Shown: positions 38,441-51,850 of the stretch, one piece after another
How the letters are laid out: each line of letters begins with the position of its first letter
Position numbering within the stretch: the stretch's first letter is position 1
Assembly: GCA_020086605.1 (NCBI GenBank)
Contig: JACBWW010000018.1
Location: 15,700,025-15,764,024, forward strand
Length of the DNA stretch: 64,000 nt
DNA from: Lanius collurio
Lineage: Eukaryota; Chordata; Aves; Passeriformes; Laniidae
Direction of reading: 5' to 3'
Notes under the pieces: model-generated
What the model saw: the letters and a program-made list of their open reading frames with translations, nothing else
Database searches by the model: none
Told to the model about the DNA's origin: nothing
Translations under genes and position numbers: made by a program

Positions 38441-41400
38441 TTCTGCCAGGGAATTACAAAGCTAGTGCTGTTTGTTGTTCTTTCTCTCAACAGTTACAGT
38501 GACCAGGAAACACTGAAGACTTCACTGGGGGTTGGCTTTTCAGTAACACCCCCTCATGTGACAGTTGTTAGGACACATAAATGCAGTTTACATTGGAACT
38601 TGGCTGATTCTGAGGCAGAGATGCAAAAAAGCAGAGGCGATGTATTTGCCATAGTCAGGCTTCAGAAGCAAATGCTTTAATGAGTATGAAAAGGGGGGAG
38701 GTAAGGCTTTGGTTTTGGAGTTTCACCTTGAGAAACAAACAAGAGGAACACAGCCTGAAAGGTAAAGCAACTCCTATAGCGACACTGCCTTTGCCTAAAG
38801 TAAAGAGTTGTAAAGCCATTTCCATAGAGCCAGAAGAAAGCTTTGTGCTTCTGACAAGACCTTGAATTGGGCCTCTTGCTATGTGGTGGCAACTGAAGAG
38901 CCCAAGGCCACTGATGTCGTTGCTTCAGACCCACTGAGATCAATGATGCTGTGTCAGATGTTTCCAGAAAGGGCTCCTGCACACAAGTTCAGGAAACCCC
39001 TTTGGATAGACTTTAAATTGGAATGGGGGTGTTTTGCAGGAGAAGACCTCCTGTAGCTTAAAATCCAGTCAATTCATATGGAAGTTACAATTTACTGCTC
39101 AGTAACACCGACCTAACACCAAGCAGGCAGAGTTCAGATGCTGCTTGAACTCCCAAAATACACAGGACATGAAGTGACTACAGACACTTGATAGCCCCTG
39201 TCACACAGATCCCAATGCCAGACAAAGAAGTCACAGAAAATCTCTGACTTGTGCTTAGATTCATCTGCCTCCTCTCAGAGCTGATAAACACAGCTAATGG
39301 GAAAATGTCCTCTGGTTCACAAAAGGGCAGTGATGGAAAACAGACACAAAAGCTCACCAAGAGGCTTCCTAGGGTAGGCAGAATTTCCTCTGAAATTCTG
39401 GGTTTTTTTCCAGCATGTAACATCAGCAACCAAGTTGTTAATACTGAAGTGCTAAACAGTTCATTTTCATACATGGATAACACAGAATGCTCCAGCAGCT
39501 GAGTTCTATTTATCTATGCTATGTTCATGCTAGATCTGATTCTGTAAGATGGAGAGCAGCTTTTGAAAAGTGTTGAGTGCAGACTAATTTTTTTTTTGGT
39601 GGGGTGGGGGGGAACAACAACCCCAAAACCTCACTGATTTTATGAGTTGAGGAAAAACTTGTTCACCCCTTGCCAGACACTCAAAGGTGGCTGGTAGGTG
39701 TGGCTACAGCTGCTCCAGCAGATCAAGATTCATGAAAACCAAAATGCATCTTGCTGAGTTGGACTGAAAGGAACAAACTAAAGTGTGTGTGCTTCTGTGT
39801 TTCTTACTCAGGCCTGTTGCAATGCAGAGCTCTATATGTATATTTTCCCATGTTTAACTCTTAGCTGTGTGAGTATGGAGTTTGAAATCCAAGACTGTTT
39901 TTATATTAATGCATGAGAATCTTAATTTTCCAAATACCTGAGAGGAACTATGGATGTGCTTCAGTAATTTGAGAGGCTGAGGAAGTAACATCCTCATTTC
40001 CTCTGCCTTATTCACAAAAAAGGCCCTGTGATGCCAGTCAGAAGATTTGAAGCTAATGAAAAATGTCAGTTCTGCCTTTGTTCATAGGACTCCACTGTTT
40101 GGGGTGGAAAGGAACCTGAATGGAGGTCAGTAGCACACACATAGCAAATTTGGCACCTCACTCTGAAAAGCTGTTGGGTATCTTTTGTATGTGCCATGAA
40201 GAGGCAGCTGCTAGATTCAGCACCCCCCTGGGGAATTCATAACAGGAGCAGTGGAAATTGCTGCCCTGATGGGAGGGGTGTGATTGCACTTAGAGTGGCT
40301 GTAATTTCTTTCAGAAAAAGCAAATACAATTATTGCAAATGACACGGATCTGCAAGGAAAGTTTTTCCAGGACCAAAGTCCTAAGTGGTGCTACCATGCC
40401 TTTTGGATGTAACTTCTGTACATTCAGTGTAATTTTGTTCATGCACAGTGTTGAGACTAACTGTGTAAGACTATTCAAGTTTGCACAGAGGGCTCATTCT
40501 GTACAGATGATATAAATTTATCTGCCAGTGACTAGATAAAAATGCTCCTAAAGGGTTTTTCTTCTCTCTCCTTTTGATATATTTGTTTGGGGGGCTCATG
40601 CAACTTCTTTGTGTGTGTTTCTTTACATTCCGCTCTGGTTTATTATTGACAAATTCTGTTCCCAGCAGTTTTTATCTCCATCTAAGAGGAAAACACAGCT
40701 CCCTTCAGTTCAGCCTGGCCTGCCTCTGCAGAGGTAATGTTGTTTACTCAGAAGTGTCGCAAAGCAGGCATGAACCACTCATTGTTTGTGGTCTCCCATG
40801 AGGAGAGCCCAGGCATGTGGGATGCCACCAGTGACACTGGATTGGTGTCAAAAGTATTATTTGTTGTACAATTTAAGTATGCAACGGAACACAAGCAAGG
40901 AAGTTCTCTGGAGGAAAAATATTGCTGTGATGGGGAGGGACAGCGGTTGCTTGTTTGGGCTTTGAGTTGTTTCCTTTAAACAAAGTTTCACTAATCCTTA
41001 TCAATCATGGTGGAGATGGCAGTTCAGAGATAAAGAGCTCTGCATGGTGCTTCATGCATGTCCTGGCATAGTGGTAGCAGAAAAGCAAACACGCTGCCTT
41101 CCTTGCAGGTGTTTAAGTACATCCAGACTTACTCTTTAGCTGGGGGCTTGAATGTATCTTTGAGACAGAACTTCCTGGCAGTTTAAACCATCCTCACACT
41201 TGCTTTCAGTTTGACTGAAATTGGAACAAGCTCTTTCCCAAGAGAGGAGATGTGGGAGAGTTGGGGGTTGCTCCTTGCGTGAATCTAAGGAAGGAGTGTG
41301 TGAGCCCTGCCAGGCACCCTGGACATCTCCTGTGCTGTGTGTGCATGGCAAGCAGAGAGGATTTATGTAATTATAGCCTTGCAAACCTCCACTGCTCCTG

Positions 41401-44400
41401 TGGGAATCCAGTACCAAAATACCTCTGTGACTGAGCCATGTGGACATCTCTGGGCTATGCTGCACTTTCCCAACCTATTCATAGAAACTGTGAAAGGAGG
41501 GAGACTATTGAGAGTTTATGGACAGGTGAGAAATAGCAAGATATTTCAAGACAAACAAACCAGACAAAGACCAGACTGTTCTGGCCAAGCTGTGGAAATC
41601 TGCTGCTAATGGACTTTAAAAAGAAATCAGCTTCTGGGTGGGGAACATAGAACATTGTCCTGCTATGTTATCAGACCAGTAATTCTGTAGCCTGACATCT
41701 TGTCAGGAGTTGGGATCTGATATTTCAAAGCAAATTTCTTCCCAACTCCAGGCTGCTTTCTACCCTGCAGTGACATTGTATTCAGTTACAGGATCACGAT
41801 CCAAATTTCCACTTTTTGAGGACCTGGTGCTTTCTGAGCAACAGGCTCAGTGGCACACCCTAGGACATCTAATAACTTTCTGGAACATGTCTTCCTTTTA
41901 GTACAAGTTCTCTCAGCAGTCCTTGGCATATGGTCCAAGTTTCCAAAAAACTAGGGCAGTAATTGATTGCAGTGAAAGTGAGAATTCTTCACATAAGCAG
42001 TAAGAAATCCAGGTGACAACTTTAATATTTTGTTCTTATCTTCTTCAAATATGGGAAATGCTGTTCTGATATAATTTTAAGTCAACAAATTTGGGGAGTG
42101 TCAGTTATTTTTTCACTCTGCATGTGAGTGACCTAGCACTGCATTTAATTTCAAAAATGGTTTTCAGTATGCCTTGCTGGTTTTCATCTTAAAATACTTC
42201 TAAAGTGTTACTTTATTTGTTTTTCTTTTAATAATAGTGAGAGCTAATTCTTCTGAGTAAGCAAATAAACAGAACAAATAAAAAGTAGTGGAAACCTGAA
42301 ACAATAAGGTTCATTATGTAGATGTTTAAGATGCCTTTTACATTGGGCTGTAACCAACAGCTACAAATGCTAAGGCCATTTGAAAATCAGACCACCTGCA
42401 GAGGGATTTTAGGAGTTTGAGAACTCCTCCCTCTACTGATGTCAAAGGAAAGTTCTGGCCTTTGTAGGTCCAGATTTAGTTCTCCTTCTCTGAAGAGTGA
42501 AAAAGTCGAGCTGGAATGAGGATGGGATGAAAAGTGCTGGAAATAGCAGCTGTGTGCCAAGTGATACAGTTCCTCCTTTGGGCTGCCGTGTGCCGGTCTG
42601 ACTGTCCGAGCCCTTGCCTGGATCCGGCTGACTGTTGGCAGAGGTTGAATCCTTCCTGAGAACAAATCACTTTATTGTTCGTGTCTGCTCATGCACTGCC
42701 TTTTGGGAGCGTGGTTCATGTTGTTGCAAGAAGCAGAACCATTAGCACCAAATGAATTCTTTGTCCAGCAGCACAGTCTCCCTGAAATTTTTACCTTTTT
42801 CTGCAGCAGCTTTCCCCCAGGATCAAATTTGCAGTATTGTAGGGGACTGGCTCCTGTTAAGCAGATGACTTTTTTGTTAATTCTGCAGATTGTGGCCTAC
42901 CACGATTTTCCATGAAACTGGCTCCTTTCTATTTCTCCTCTTCCAAATGAGCAGCTGGGAAATGAAATGTGGCAGCTCTGGGACTTGAGGAAAACAGTTC
43001 TGTTTCGATTAAGCCCCTTCCACCCTCAAGGCCTGTGGAAACTGGGCTGTTTGAAACAGCCAATATTTCCACCCTGGCTAGCTGTGCCAAAAGCTCCATG
43101 CCAGGGAGCTCCTAGTCATGACCCACCAGCTCAGGGGATGATCCCCTGGCAAAGCACAAGGCAGTTCTCAAGGGTCCCATCATTCTATGCTACAGCAGCC
43201 ATTGCTGTCCTGTTTCTGCTCAGATCCAGGGACTGGGTTAGTCCAGAGTGGCTGCATTAGTGTAACCACACTGCAGCTGGGGGCAAATCATGGATTGTCA
43301 GCCATCAGAACTGGTCCCTTGGCTCATAGTCAGCCTCAGTGCTTGTGCGACACAAGGCCCTGAGCAGCTTGGCCCCTAACACAGTACACAGTAACAACAA
43401 GAACAATTTGACTTGCTTCTCCCAAAATTTAAAATTGGGCTGATTGAGTCCTTAGTCATGCATGCCTGGAGCTGACTTGACATTTAGTGTCATCATCTTG
43501 CTCAAACTCAGGACATGGCCATTGCAGAGAGAAATAACTGACTTTTGATTTGTTTTCCACACAGATTAAAAACTTTGAGTGACTGAATGGCTCTTTCCTG
43601 TGCTGTAGATTAAAACCTCGGCATGTTTTGGGCAGGGGCAAGGAGAGAGCATGGTAAGGCTGTTTCCTCTCTAACCCTTGTTATCCTCATAACTCTGAGG
43701 TGGTGAGGATGCAGGTTTTCACAAAGCTGTGCAGAAAGGTGGGTCTGAGCCACTGTGAACTTCCACAGATCTCAAACCTTGTTGGGACTCCCAAGGTTCT
43801 CTGAAACCACATTTACAGGAACCAAACCAGTGTTAGCAATTGTGTTGCTGCCCAAGTCACCCAGAAATGGAAGCAATCAGAACCAATTTCATCTCGGGTG
43901 ATTTGGCTCCTGGGTCATGTCCATGAACAGGGCAGAGACCAAGACTTTTTAACCAAAACCAATCCAGGTGATCTGACACCTTTCTGGTGACAGTAACACA
44001 TCTGTATCTGTAAAGTCCAATCTGAAAAAGATATTTCCTTGATCTACATCTCATTAGTTTCATTATTTGTTCCTAGTGAGATGGAAATACCTCCTGTGTT
44101 TCAACACAGTCCAGCTTCCCCCAGGCAGCTGTGAAGAGGCAGCTACTTTTCTACAAGCAATTAGTCCTTGTTGGCAGCAGGGGATTGTTTGAACTTGTGT
44201 GCAAGGATGGTAAGTTTTGTTCAGATGCCTAAAATAAGTTTCAGAGGGAACCTCAGCACATTCATAAAACTCTGTCTCTTTATCCCGCAGGAGTGGCCTC
44301 TCTGAAGAGTGTCCTTGTAGTTTCCTGTGTCTGCTTCCTTCCCTCCCTCCTTTTGTTTTGTTTGGAGGGGGGTTGCCTTACTTTTTCCTGCAATTGGAAT

Positions 44401-45104
44401 TATTCCGTAGGGCTGGATCATGTTCATGCATTACAGAGGCAAAGGAGGCTTTGAAAGATGCTTGTCCCAGGCTGGAACTCTGTGAAAACTGGCTGGATGT
44501 TTGGTGCTCGCTGGTTGTAGCCCCTTTCCTTTCACCTGTACCACAGTCCCTTCCTGTAAAGAGATCCCAAAAAGATCCCAAATTAGAGTATCTGGTATTA
44601 CGCAGGAATCACCTTCCTTTTGTGCTGGGCCTGATTAAAATCTCTTATTACCTTTACCTTCTAACGTCAGTACTTTATGCAAAGCCATTTCCTAGTAAGA
44701 AAAGTTCAGGGCAACTCAGCCCTGAAGTGTTACCTGTCCAGAGGTGAGACCTCTGGTCTTCATTAGACACCCCTCAGACCATTCCTGGGCAGTGGGAATG
44801 GGACAGCATGATGACAGATCAGCTGGCATGTTTTGCTTCTTTCTCCCAACATGGAAAGTTGCTGTGGGCAGAGAAGTAAATCTCAAGCTGCCTTATCTTC
44901 TGCAAAGCTGACTGGTCCTGCAGCTTGGCACAGTGACTGGTGTGACCCACGTGCTGCTTTGAATTAATTTTCTCTGGGCTATGAGTGTGGTTTGTACCGG
45001 GAATACCCTGTCCTTGCTAGGAAATCAGCTCCTGGGGAAATATGTCCTTGCTTAGGCATGTGGGAGATGATGAAGGGGATGTTACCAGCACAACCTTTGG
45101 GGTG
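38441..45104. other. Intergenic DNA after ARMC9, no gene seen
   Basis: Six and a half kilobases downstream of the ARMC9 poly(A) signal. Several open frames of 60-130 codons exist on both strands. None has recognisable protein features or splice support. A run of T then G-rich sequence lies at 39589-39611. Confidence 0.6.
45101..45104. repeat. Target site duplication, left copy (GGTG)
   Basis: GGTG directly precedes the LTR start at 45105 and is matched by GGTG directly after its end at 45651-45654. A 4-bp match can arise by chance, but the position is exact. Confidence 0.5.
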
Positions 45105-45650
45105 TGTGGTGAGTTAACCCTGGGGGACAGCCCTCATCCACTCCTCCCTAGAGAAATGGGGGAGAGAAGCAGAAGGGTGAAAGTGAGAAAATCTGTGGAT
45201 TAAGATAAAGATAATTCAATAGGTACAGCAAAAGTTGTGTGCAAAGCAAAGTAAGGAATCAGTTCTGTGCTTCCCATGGGCCGGAAGGTGTTCAGCCATT
45301 TCCAGGGAAGCCAGAACAGTTACTTCATCATGCATAACTCTTGTTTGGGAAGAAAGATATTGTAAGACATTCTCCCAGTTATTATTGCTGGGCACTTTGG
45401 CAGGCAGTCTAGGATATCCCTTTGATCAGCTGGGGTCAGCTGTCTGTGCTCTGCCCCTCCCATTGTCTTGTGCACCCCCAGCCTGCTCACTGGTGGGGCA
45501 GCGTGAGAAACAGATCTGGCCTTCATGCTGTGTAAGCAACAGCTAAAACATCCCTGCCTTATCAGCACTGTTTTGGTCCCAGATCCAAAACACAGCCCCA
45601 CACCAGCTACTAGAGAGAAAACGAGCTCTGTCCTGGCCCCAGGCAGGGCA
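45105..45650 (-). mobile_element. Solo LTR of an avian endogenous retrovirus, antisense
   Basis: I recognise this as a copy of an LTR family that is common in songbird and other neoavian genomes; I cannot name the subfamily surely. The plus strand starts tgtggtgagttaaccctggg and includes gtgagaaaatctgtgg, a ttcaataggtacagc block, ggtcagctgtctgtgctctg and ccagctactagagagaaaac before the end. The sense strand of the LTR is minus. The ends are TG...CA and a GGTG repeat flanks both sides. There is no internal retroviral coding sequence, so it is a solo LTR left by recombination. Small deletions, including most of the expected TATA region, suggest that it is old. Confidence 0.8.
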
Positions 45651-45654
45651 GGTG
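45651..45654. repeat. Target site duplication, right copy (GGTG)
   Basis: Matches the GGTG that directly precedes the LTR at 45101-45104. Confidence 0.5.
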
Positions 45655-48600
45655 TGTCTGTTTGTTGTGCTTTGCATGGGACTGGCCACAGCATGCCAGA
45701 AGTGGAAGCACAGTATGACTTCGGAGAGGGAAGAGCTCCTCTGAGCCCAGCTGGGCACCACAGGAACTGGGTGGGCAGCAACAGGGGCTGGTGTGGGGGT
45801 GGCACCCAGTTACTGGACACAGACCAGTTAGAGAGTAGAAACTGAGGGCTCCTGAGCACTTGTGGGGAGATCTGAGAGGATATGCCATACGACACTGAAA
45901 GGAGAGGGGGCTCTCAGTCATCTGCTCTGTCTCCAGGGAATTGCTGTCAGGGACCTTTAAACTCCCAGTTGAACGGGATGGAAGAGAGCAATACTGCACT
46001 GGGAGCTGGTGCTCACTTCTCTCTTTAGCAAAGGTTCATACTACTGCAGCAGCTCTTCCAAGTCAGGATGTCACTACCTGACTGTGTCAGAGCTGATGCA
46101 GGCTCCTTTTCAGCCCTATGGATTAGGATATCAGTTTTTTAACCACTAAAAGCTTTTCTTCTGTGTCTCATCATGAATTGATGCGATAGAGCTGTAACTG
46201 CCCCAAACAGCTGCTGCTGTTCCTGGCTTTCTGTGCAGACTTGGGCTCTGAAACAAAAGGATGGGGAAAGCAAAGAAGCTAAAAGCTCTGGTTTGCTAAA
46301 GCAGCACCAAATCAACAAGGAAGCTGCATTTCAGCCTGGTTGATTATTCAGAGCCTTTTGTGTGCAGGATTCTCTTACAGCAGCTCAAACCTGGAGTTTG
46401 ACCTGCGTTCAGGTGTGTATGTACCTATTAGTTTGTATTAGGCTTAACCATGGAGAAGGTCGTACAATAGTCTTGGTGCAGGAAAAGCTAAAGCAATATG
46501 AAATTGAAGTTGTTCCTGTAAAGATTCAGGAATGGAGACTTTGCCACCACCATACCTACTTTCAGAACCTGCACATCACAAAGAAGTTGAGAAATCCCCT
46601 TGTGGGGGGAGGTTGTCTCAAATGCAAATGTAATAGTTTAAAAGTGTCTCCTTATTTTAACTCCTTCCAGCGAGAGAGCTTTGCACCTGCCTCAGGGGAG
46701 ATGGGGAGATTGCAAGAGACAAGCAGGGCAGATGTGGGGCTTCCCCCTGAGCCTCGCTGGGGTATGGGCAGCAGGGCTGGGCAGCTGCTGGGGACCAGCA
46801 CCCCAAAAAGGTAGAGAGTAAGTTTTAGGAGCAGTCCTCTTTTAATCCTTATGATTTAATGCTTTTAATCCTTATTATTTAAATCTTATTATTTAATTTA
46901 GTTTTCATGTTGGTAGGGATGATTCTTATGATCCCTTAGTGCTGTCTCATGTTCCTGCAACAGTGAAATTATTTGGGCGGGGTGAGGGTGCAAGAACTGC
47001 TCTGTGCATCGGGAGGGTGCAGCTGGGGGAACAGCAGCAGTGTTGTGCTTATGGAGATTGTCTGCAGACTTAAAATGTTAACATGATCAGTACTAGCTTC
47101 TTATTATTTTCTTTTCCAGGCACAGTTTAAAGCTAACATGTATGACCCTGAGGGTGAGAAATAGGTGTGTTTGTCTGGACATCCACCTGTCTCCCTCACT
47201 GGTGTGGTTCAGGAGGGAGTCTCTTACACACTATTAATTTTACAGTGAAATTGAAACAATTTTGATCCTGCTTCTACATAAACTTGGCCCTTGCTGCGCC
47301 CTCATCAGCTACGAGATTTTACGTGGGCTCTGACTTTTCCTCCACATCCACTGAACATGCAACCCACGCCAAAGATTGGGGCTGTGCACACCCAGCCCAG
47401 GTTTTCCTTTGCTGTGCCACCCCCAGTTAATGGGGTGCAAAGTGCCAGTGCTACACATCTCCTCAAGCACGTTCCTTTTGCTCTAAACATGAATTTTACA
47501 TTTTCTTGCCGCATTGTTTTGCGTAGGCAGCATCTGGTCAGGTTTCTGTTGCATCAGTGAGTTTGCTGGTATTGGGTTTTACTCAAACAATGTATTCTGG
47601 CACAAAGGAGCGGGTTTAAGCAGGTTTGAGCTGTCCAGCCTGGTTGTGCAGGAACCAGTGACGAATAAAAGCTCCATAAATACATTCTTCTGCCTCTCCC
47701 CTTCCTCCACACATATATCAATTGCTTTTCCAGATTATTGAGAAAAGAATCTCTGTGTTTCCTGGGTGTGAAATGTGTTGGTTCTCCCTTTGCAAGCAAT
47801 GAAGATAATGCTGCTGGCAGCGCTGCGGCTTGGCCCGAGGCTCTGCCACTGGATGGGTGACCCCAAGGCCAACAGTAGAGGAGATATTTGTGTCAGCCCT
47901 GTGAGCAGATTGCTTCAGTGGATGAGGACCCATCTGGGATTCAGGACCAGCCCAGAACAGAGCTGACTGCAGGGACAAGGCTCCTCTCCTTCCCTGCCGA
48001 CCCCAGCACAAAGAGCCCTGCAGGGCTTGGGCATGGGATGTGTTCACCGGCCCTTCCTCCACTTCAGCAACACTAAGCCTGGGAAATGGGGTCCCTGAGG
48101 GCTCTAGGAATCGCAGGGTTCATATGTATTTAAACTTCATCCGTGAACTGTCCCCTGTGGCTGCCACCATGCCCCTTCAGCATCATAGTATCTGGCACAG
48201 CTGCCATTGCCCTGAAAGCTGGGTCACGTCCTCCCCAGACACTCCTTGGGCTGTGCTAAGGGGTTCATAGGATCCATCCCCCCTGATCCTTAACAAAACC
48301 AGGCAATGTTGGAAAGATAACTGAGAAGGAGTGGAAACAGTTTCTGCAGCCTGATGCAGCAGCACTTGCTCTCAGCTCCAAGGCAGTTGGAGTCCATTGG
48401 CTGTGCTCACCACAGCATCGTGCAGTGTCTGGTGATGAGACACGTCCTTCCCCTGGGGCAGCCGGTGCTGGTGTCACACATACATGGCTTCACCCCACAG
48501 GCAGGAGTGCAGTTTCCAGGTGACCTTTCCCAGGTTAAGCACAGCTTGCAAAACCCTCATGCCTCTTCCCAGGCTTATAAAACTCACTCATTTGCGATAG

Positions 48601-49899
48601 GAGCTGAAGAGGGACTTCAGTGCTACCGAAACCTGTTGAGTGCCCAGAGGGGAGGGCGGCTGTGATGCCATCTCAGCCAGTCAGCTACTGCATTCCTCCC
48701 ACCAAGATTTTGAGATTTCCCCTGTCTGGCCCTACTTGTGGAAGAGCACCAAAAAACCCTCCAAGAAGAAATGCCTGGGCAAGACCAGAGGTTTGTCTGA
48801 CTGTCAGTAGCAAAATCCTGGTGGAGATTCTCCCTGAGACTGTTCAGCTGCCTCTTGCAGTGTAGCACAGTCAGGGTTGTAGGTTTTTCCTGTGAACCCA
48901 CAGCTGAGCTTGGTGTGGGTCCAAATGCTCCACAGGTGTAAATTGGCACAGCTTCAGCTACACTGGTGACTCTGCCATGCTGCCCACAGTGTGAGAGTGA
49001 GTGAGACCCCTTTGTCCCCTTTGTCCAGGCTGCACTGAGAGCTATGTTAATGGTCATCTCCCTGGACAGACAGAGGAGAATGTTTTGTCAGGTATTTTGA
49101 GTGTTCTGGCAAACTGAGCAGAAAATGACAGGTGAAAAACACAACAAGAGGCAGGAAGGAAAGAGGCAGAAGATCCTCATGTAGTTTCATGCCTGGAGGT
49201 TGCTGCTGTGTTTGTGCTCATCCCACTGTATTACCCAGGGTCACAAGAGTTTACCTTGCTCTTTGTGTTCCCTGAGGCATGCATGCCTTGCTGGAGAGGC
49301 CATGACAGCTGAAAAGTCCTGGTGTTAGGCTGTGGTAAGGCTCTTTTTTGGGTACACCTGAGCACCACCCTCCCCTACAACTCCATGCATGGACTTTCCC
49401 AGGCTCCAGCACCTCACCCCTGGCCATTAGACACAAGACTCTGGGGAGGGCAGCAAGTCCCCTTGCACAAATAGGACCCAGAGCAGCGCAGGGGTTGGTG
49501 CTGCCCTGCAGCAGTGTGGCTCCAGCCTGCTCTCTGCACAGCCCTGGCCCAGAGAAAGTGCAAGTGGCTTTTCCAGCAGCATCTCTGATGGAGGATTTTG
49601 CAACGTTTCCAGGTGAGGGGGCAGTTTGGATGGTGCTGCCCACCCCCTTGCTAATTTGGGAGCTGGGGAACAGAGAAGCCCCTTCTCTGGCCCCATCCCC
49701 ACACAGCAGACAGAGCCACGCTGTTGGTCAGAGGAAGTTTGGTGAAGGCAGAAAGGAGGAAAAGATTCCTGACAGGTTTCATCTGTCCAAGCCAAGAATG
49801 ATCCCATTAAAAGCTTGTAAACCTTTTTCTTCCCAAATACATCTATTTATTTTTTTTTAACTGCTGGCTGTTGTTCAAAGCGACATGGGCTGCGTGTCC
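45655..49899. other. Intergenic DNA, no gene seen
   Basis: G+C rises along this interval. Open frames up to 170 codons (for example 49348-49860) occur on both strands and look like GC-driven chance frames. A short AT-rich repeat of cttattattta type lies at about 46850-46900. Confidence 0.55.
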
Positions 49900-50240
49900 A
49901 TCCCATTCGGTCGAGCTCTTGCCTGTGCCTCATCCTGGCCTCGATTACTCCGGGAAGGTCCTTGGTTTCCCAGCCATGAAAGCCTCTCTCTCAGGGAGGG
50001 CGTGGATGTCTCCCCTTGGCCAGGAGCCTGTGCCGGCAGCGGGCACTGGGTGGGGGGGGCTCGCCGGCGCTGGGAAGACTGGGCCAGTGTTCGGGGCCGA
50101 GGGCTGCTGAAAGGGCTCAGTGTGTGCCGAGCGTGAGTCACCCGGGCCGGAGGGCAGCTGGGAGCCGGCGAGGAGAGCAGCGGAGAGCTGCCGCAGGAGG
50201 GGCCGGCTTTCCTGGGAAAGGTGGCGAAATGGATATCATG
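49900..50240. promoter_or_regulatory. Orphan CpG-rich block, possible promoter or enhancer
   Basis: This block is clearly richer in G+C and CpG than its surroundings, with gccggcagcgggc, gctcgccggcgctg, ttcggggccgag and cacccgggccgg. It contains a consensus AP-1 site TGAGTCA at 50134-50140. It lies about 8.6 kb upstream of the B3GNT7 start and 11.5 kb after the ARMC9 end, and no recognised gene starts here. It could be a distal enhancer, an alternative B3GNT7 promoter or the promoter of a non-coding RNA. The sequence alone cannot decide. Confidence 0.4.
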
Positions 50241-51769
50241 AGCGTGGAGTGCAGGCAGAAAGAAGGAGGGAGGAGGGAGGCTGGGGGGTGCTGTTTCCAG
50301 GGATGGAGGGATTTGAGGGAGCCTCACATCACCCACATCACCGGGCTGTCTGTGTGGGGTCAGAGATGAGAACAGGAAGGGGGCAGTGGAGGCTGGGTCT
50401 GTCTGCACCCATCACTGGACCTTCGTGTGACTTTGGGTGCCAAACAAAGCCTGGGGAAGGGCTGGGAAAGCCCTGGTAAGATTCGTGGGGTCCTTGAAAC
50501 AGGGAGCTGACTTGTGTCACATTTTGGGGCTCCCAAGCACTGGCTTGCAGGGCTGAGGCTTCATCCTGGCTGGCGCAAAACATCCCTGGAGCTGCCGGTT
50601 TTCTTTGGCTCACTTTGGCTGTGCACTTCCCAGTCTCGCTGACACACACTCAAGAGGCTGCCGGGCTGTGCCAGCACCTTACACATCCTCAGCATCAACT
50701 CCTGGTCCCCAGGGATGTCACCTGCAGTGGCAGACCCAGAGAATGGCTTGTCACTTCCTGGAGCAGGCAACCATTGCTCACAGCTCTGGGGCAGTGCCAA
50801 AGGGAGAGTGGCTTCCTGGTGGTCCCAGTTAGGACCTCTGTGCCTGGCTGCATGTGAGATGAGAAGCAGGGAGGGTTTTCTGGTTTATATTGAACACAGG
50901 CATGTGTGGGAAGGTCTGGTTTTATCTCAAAAGCAAACAGCTCTGCACATGTTGGTGCCACCACGCAGAGAGGTCCCCGATGATGTACCTGAAGATTAGG
51001 CATGTCCTACTCTCTTCCAGAGGCATCATATGCTCATGTAAGACACCAGCAAGAGAAGAGTAGAAGCCCCTTGGGGTTCAGCTTTCCCCTGTCCTGGTGC
51101 CCACAGCTGCTGGGGAGAGCAGGAGGGGGCCACTGGTGCAGAATGTGTGCAGAAAGCATTGCAGTGGTGGTTGATCAGGAGATGCATCCTAAAGAGATAT
51201 GCTTTTGATGGTGATTTAGCTGACTGGCTGTGAGGGAGTTGATCTTTTATGAAAAGTCACACTAAGGTATTTCCCTTTAGCACAAATAGCCACAACCCAA
51301 AAGCAGAGGGTCACACCAGTGAGCAAATGGGGAGGGCAGTTGATGGCTCTGTGCAGCCTGGCCACATCCCTATGCCTCCAGACCTGCAGGAAAGCACCCC
51401 AGAGGCTGGGAATAATCCTATCAATTTACTGGCTGACATTTCAGGACCAGGTCACCCACCACACCTCTGGTTTGTTGATCTGTGGAGCCCCGTCACAGAA
51501 CTCTGCAGCCACGTGCTTGATGTTGGCACCGAGAGCTGCTTGTGCCAGGGAGTGTCCCTGCCACCTCGACTGAAGGACTGATGGGCTTTCCATCCTGCTC
51601 CTTCCATGCTGCCCAGTTCTCTGTCCTTCCCCACCTCTCTCTGGTGTTGGGCAGATCCTCAAAGCTTTGTCCCTGCAGGAATGACCTCTTAGGGTGGTGC
51701 ATTTCTGTCCTGTTGTCACCAGTGACAGCAGGAGGATGAAGGGAAAGTAAAACATGGGAGCATAGTGTG

Positions 51770-51850
51770 ATGATACAAATGGGTTGGAAGGACCCAGGAG
51801 AGCCATCAGTTTGTCCTCCACCCTGTGCAGGAGCTGGTTTCCCATGGTGA
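51770..51850 (-). mobile_element. Possible degraded CR1 remnant
   Basis: The string gggttggaaggaccc followed by a tgtcctccaccctgtgcagg block resembles the reverse strand of a CR1 3' end. It is short and diverged, and may be coincidence. Confidence 0.3.

Noticed and set aside
45320..45999. Minus-strand open frames of 129-191 codons
   Set aside because: They overlap the solo LTR and its right flank. LTRs do not normally code, and no domain is visible.
46362..46814. 150-codon plus-strand open frame
   Set aside because: It has no domain, no conserved neighbour and no splice evidence. I cannot separate it from chance.
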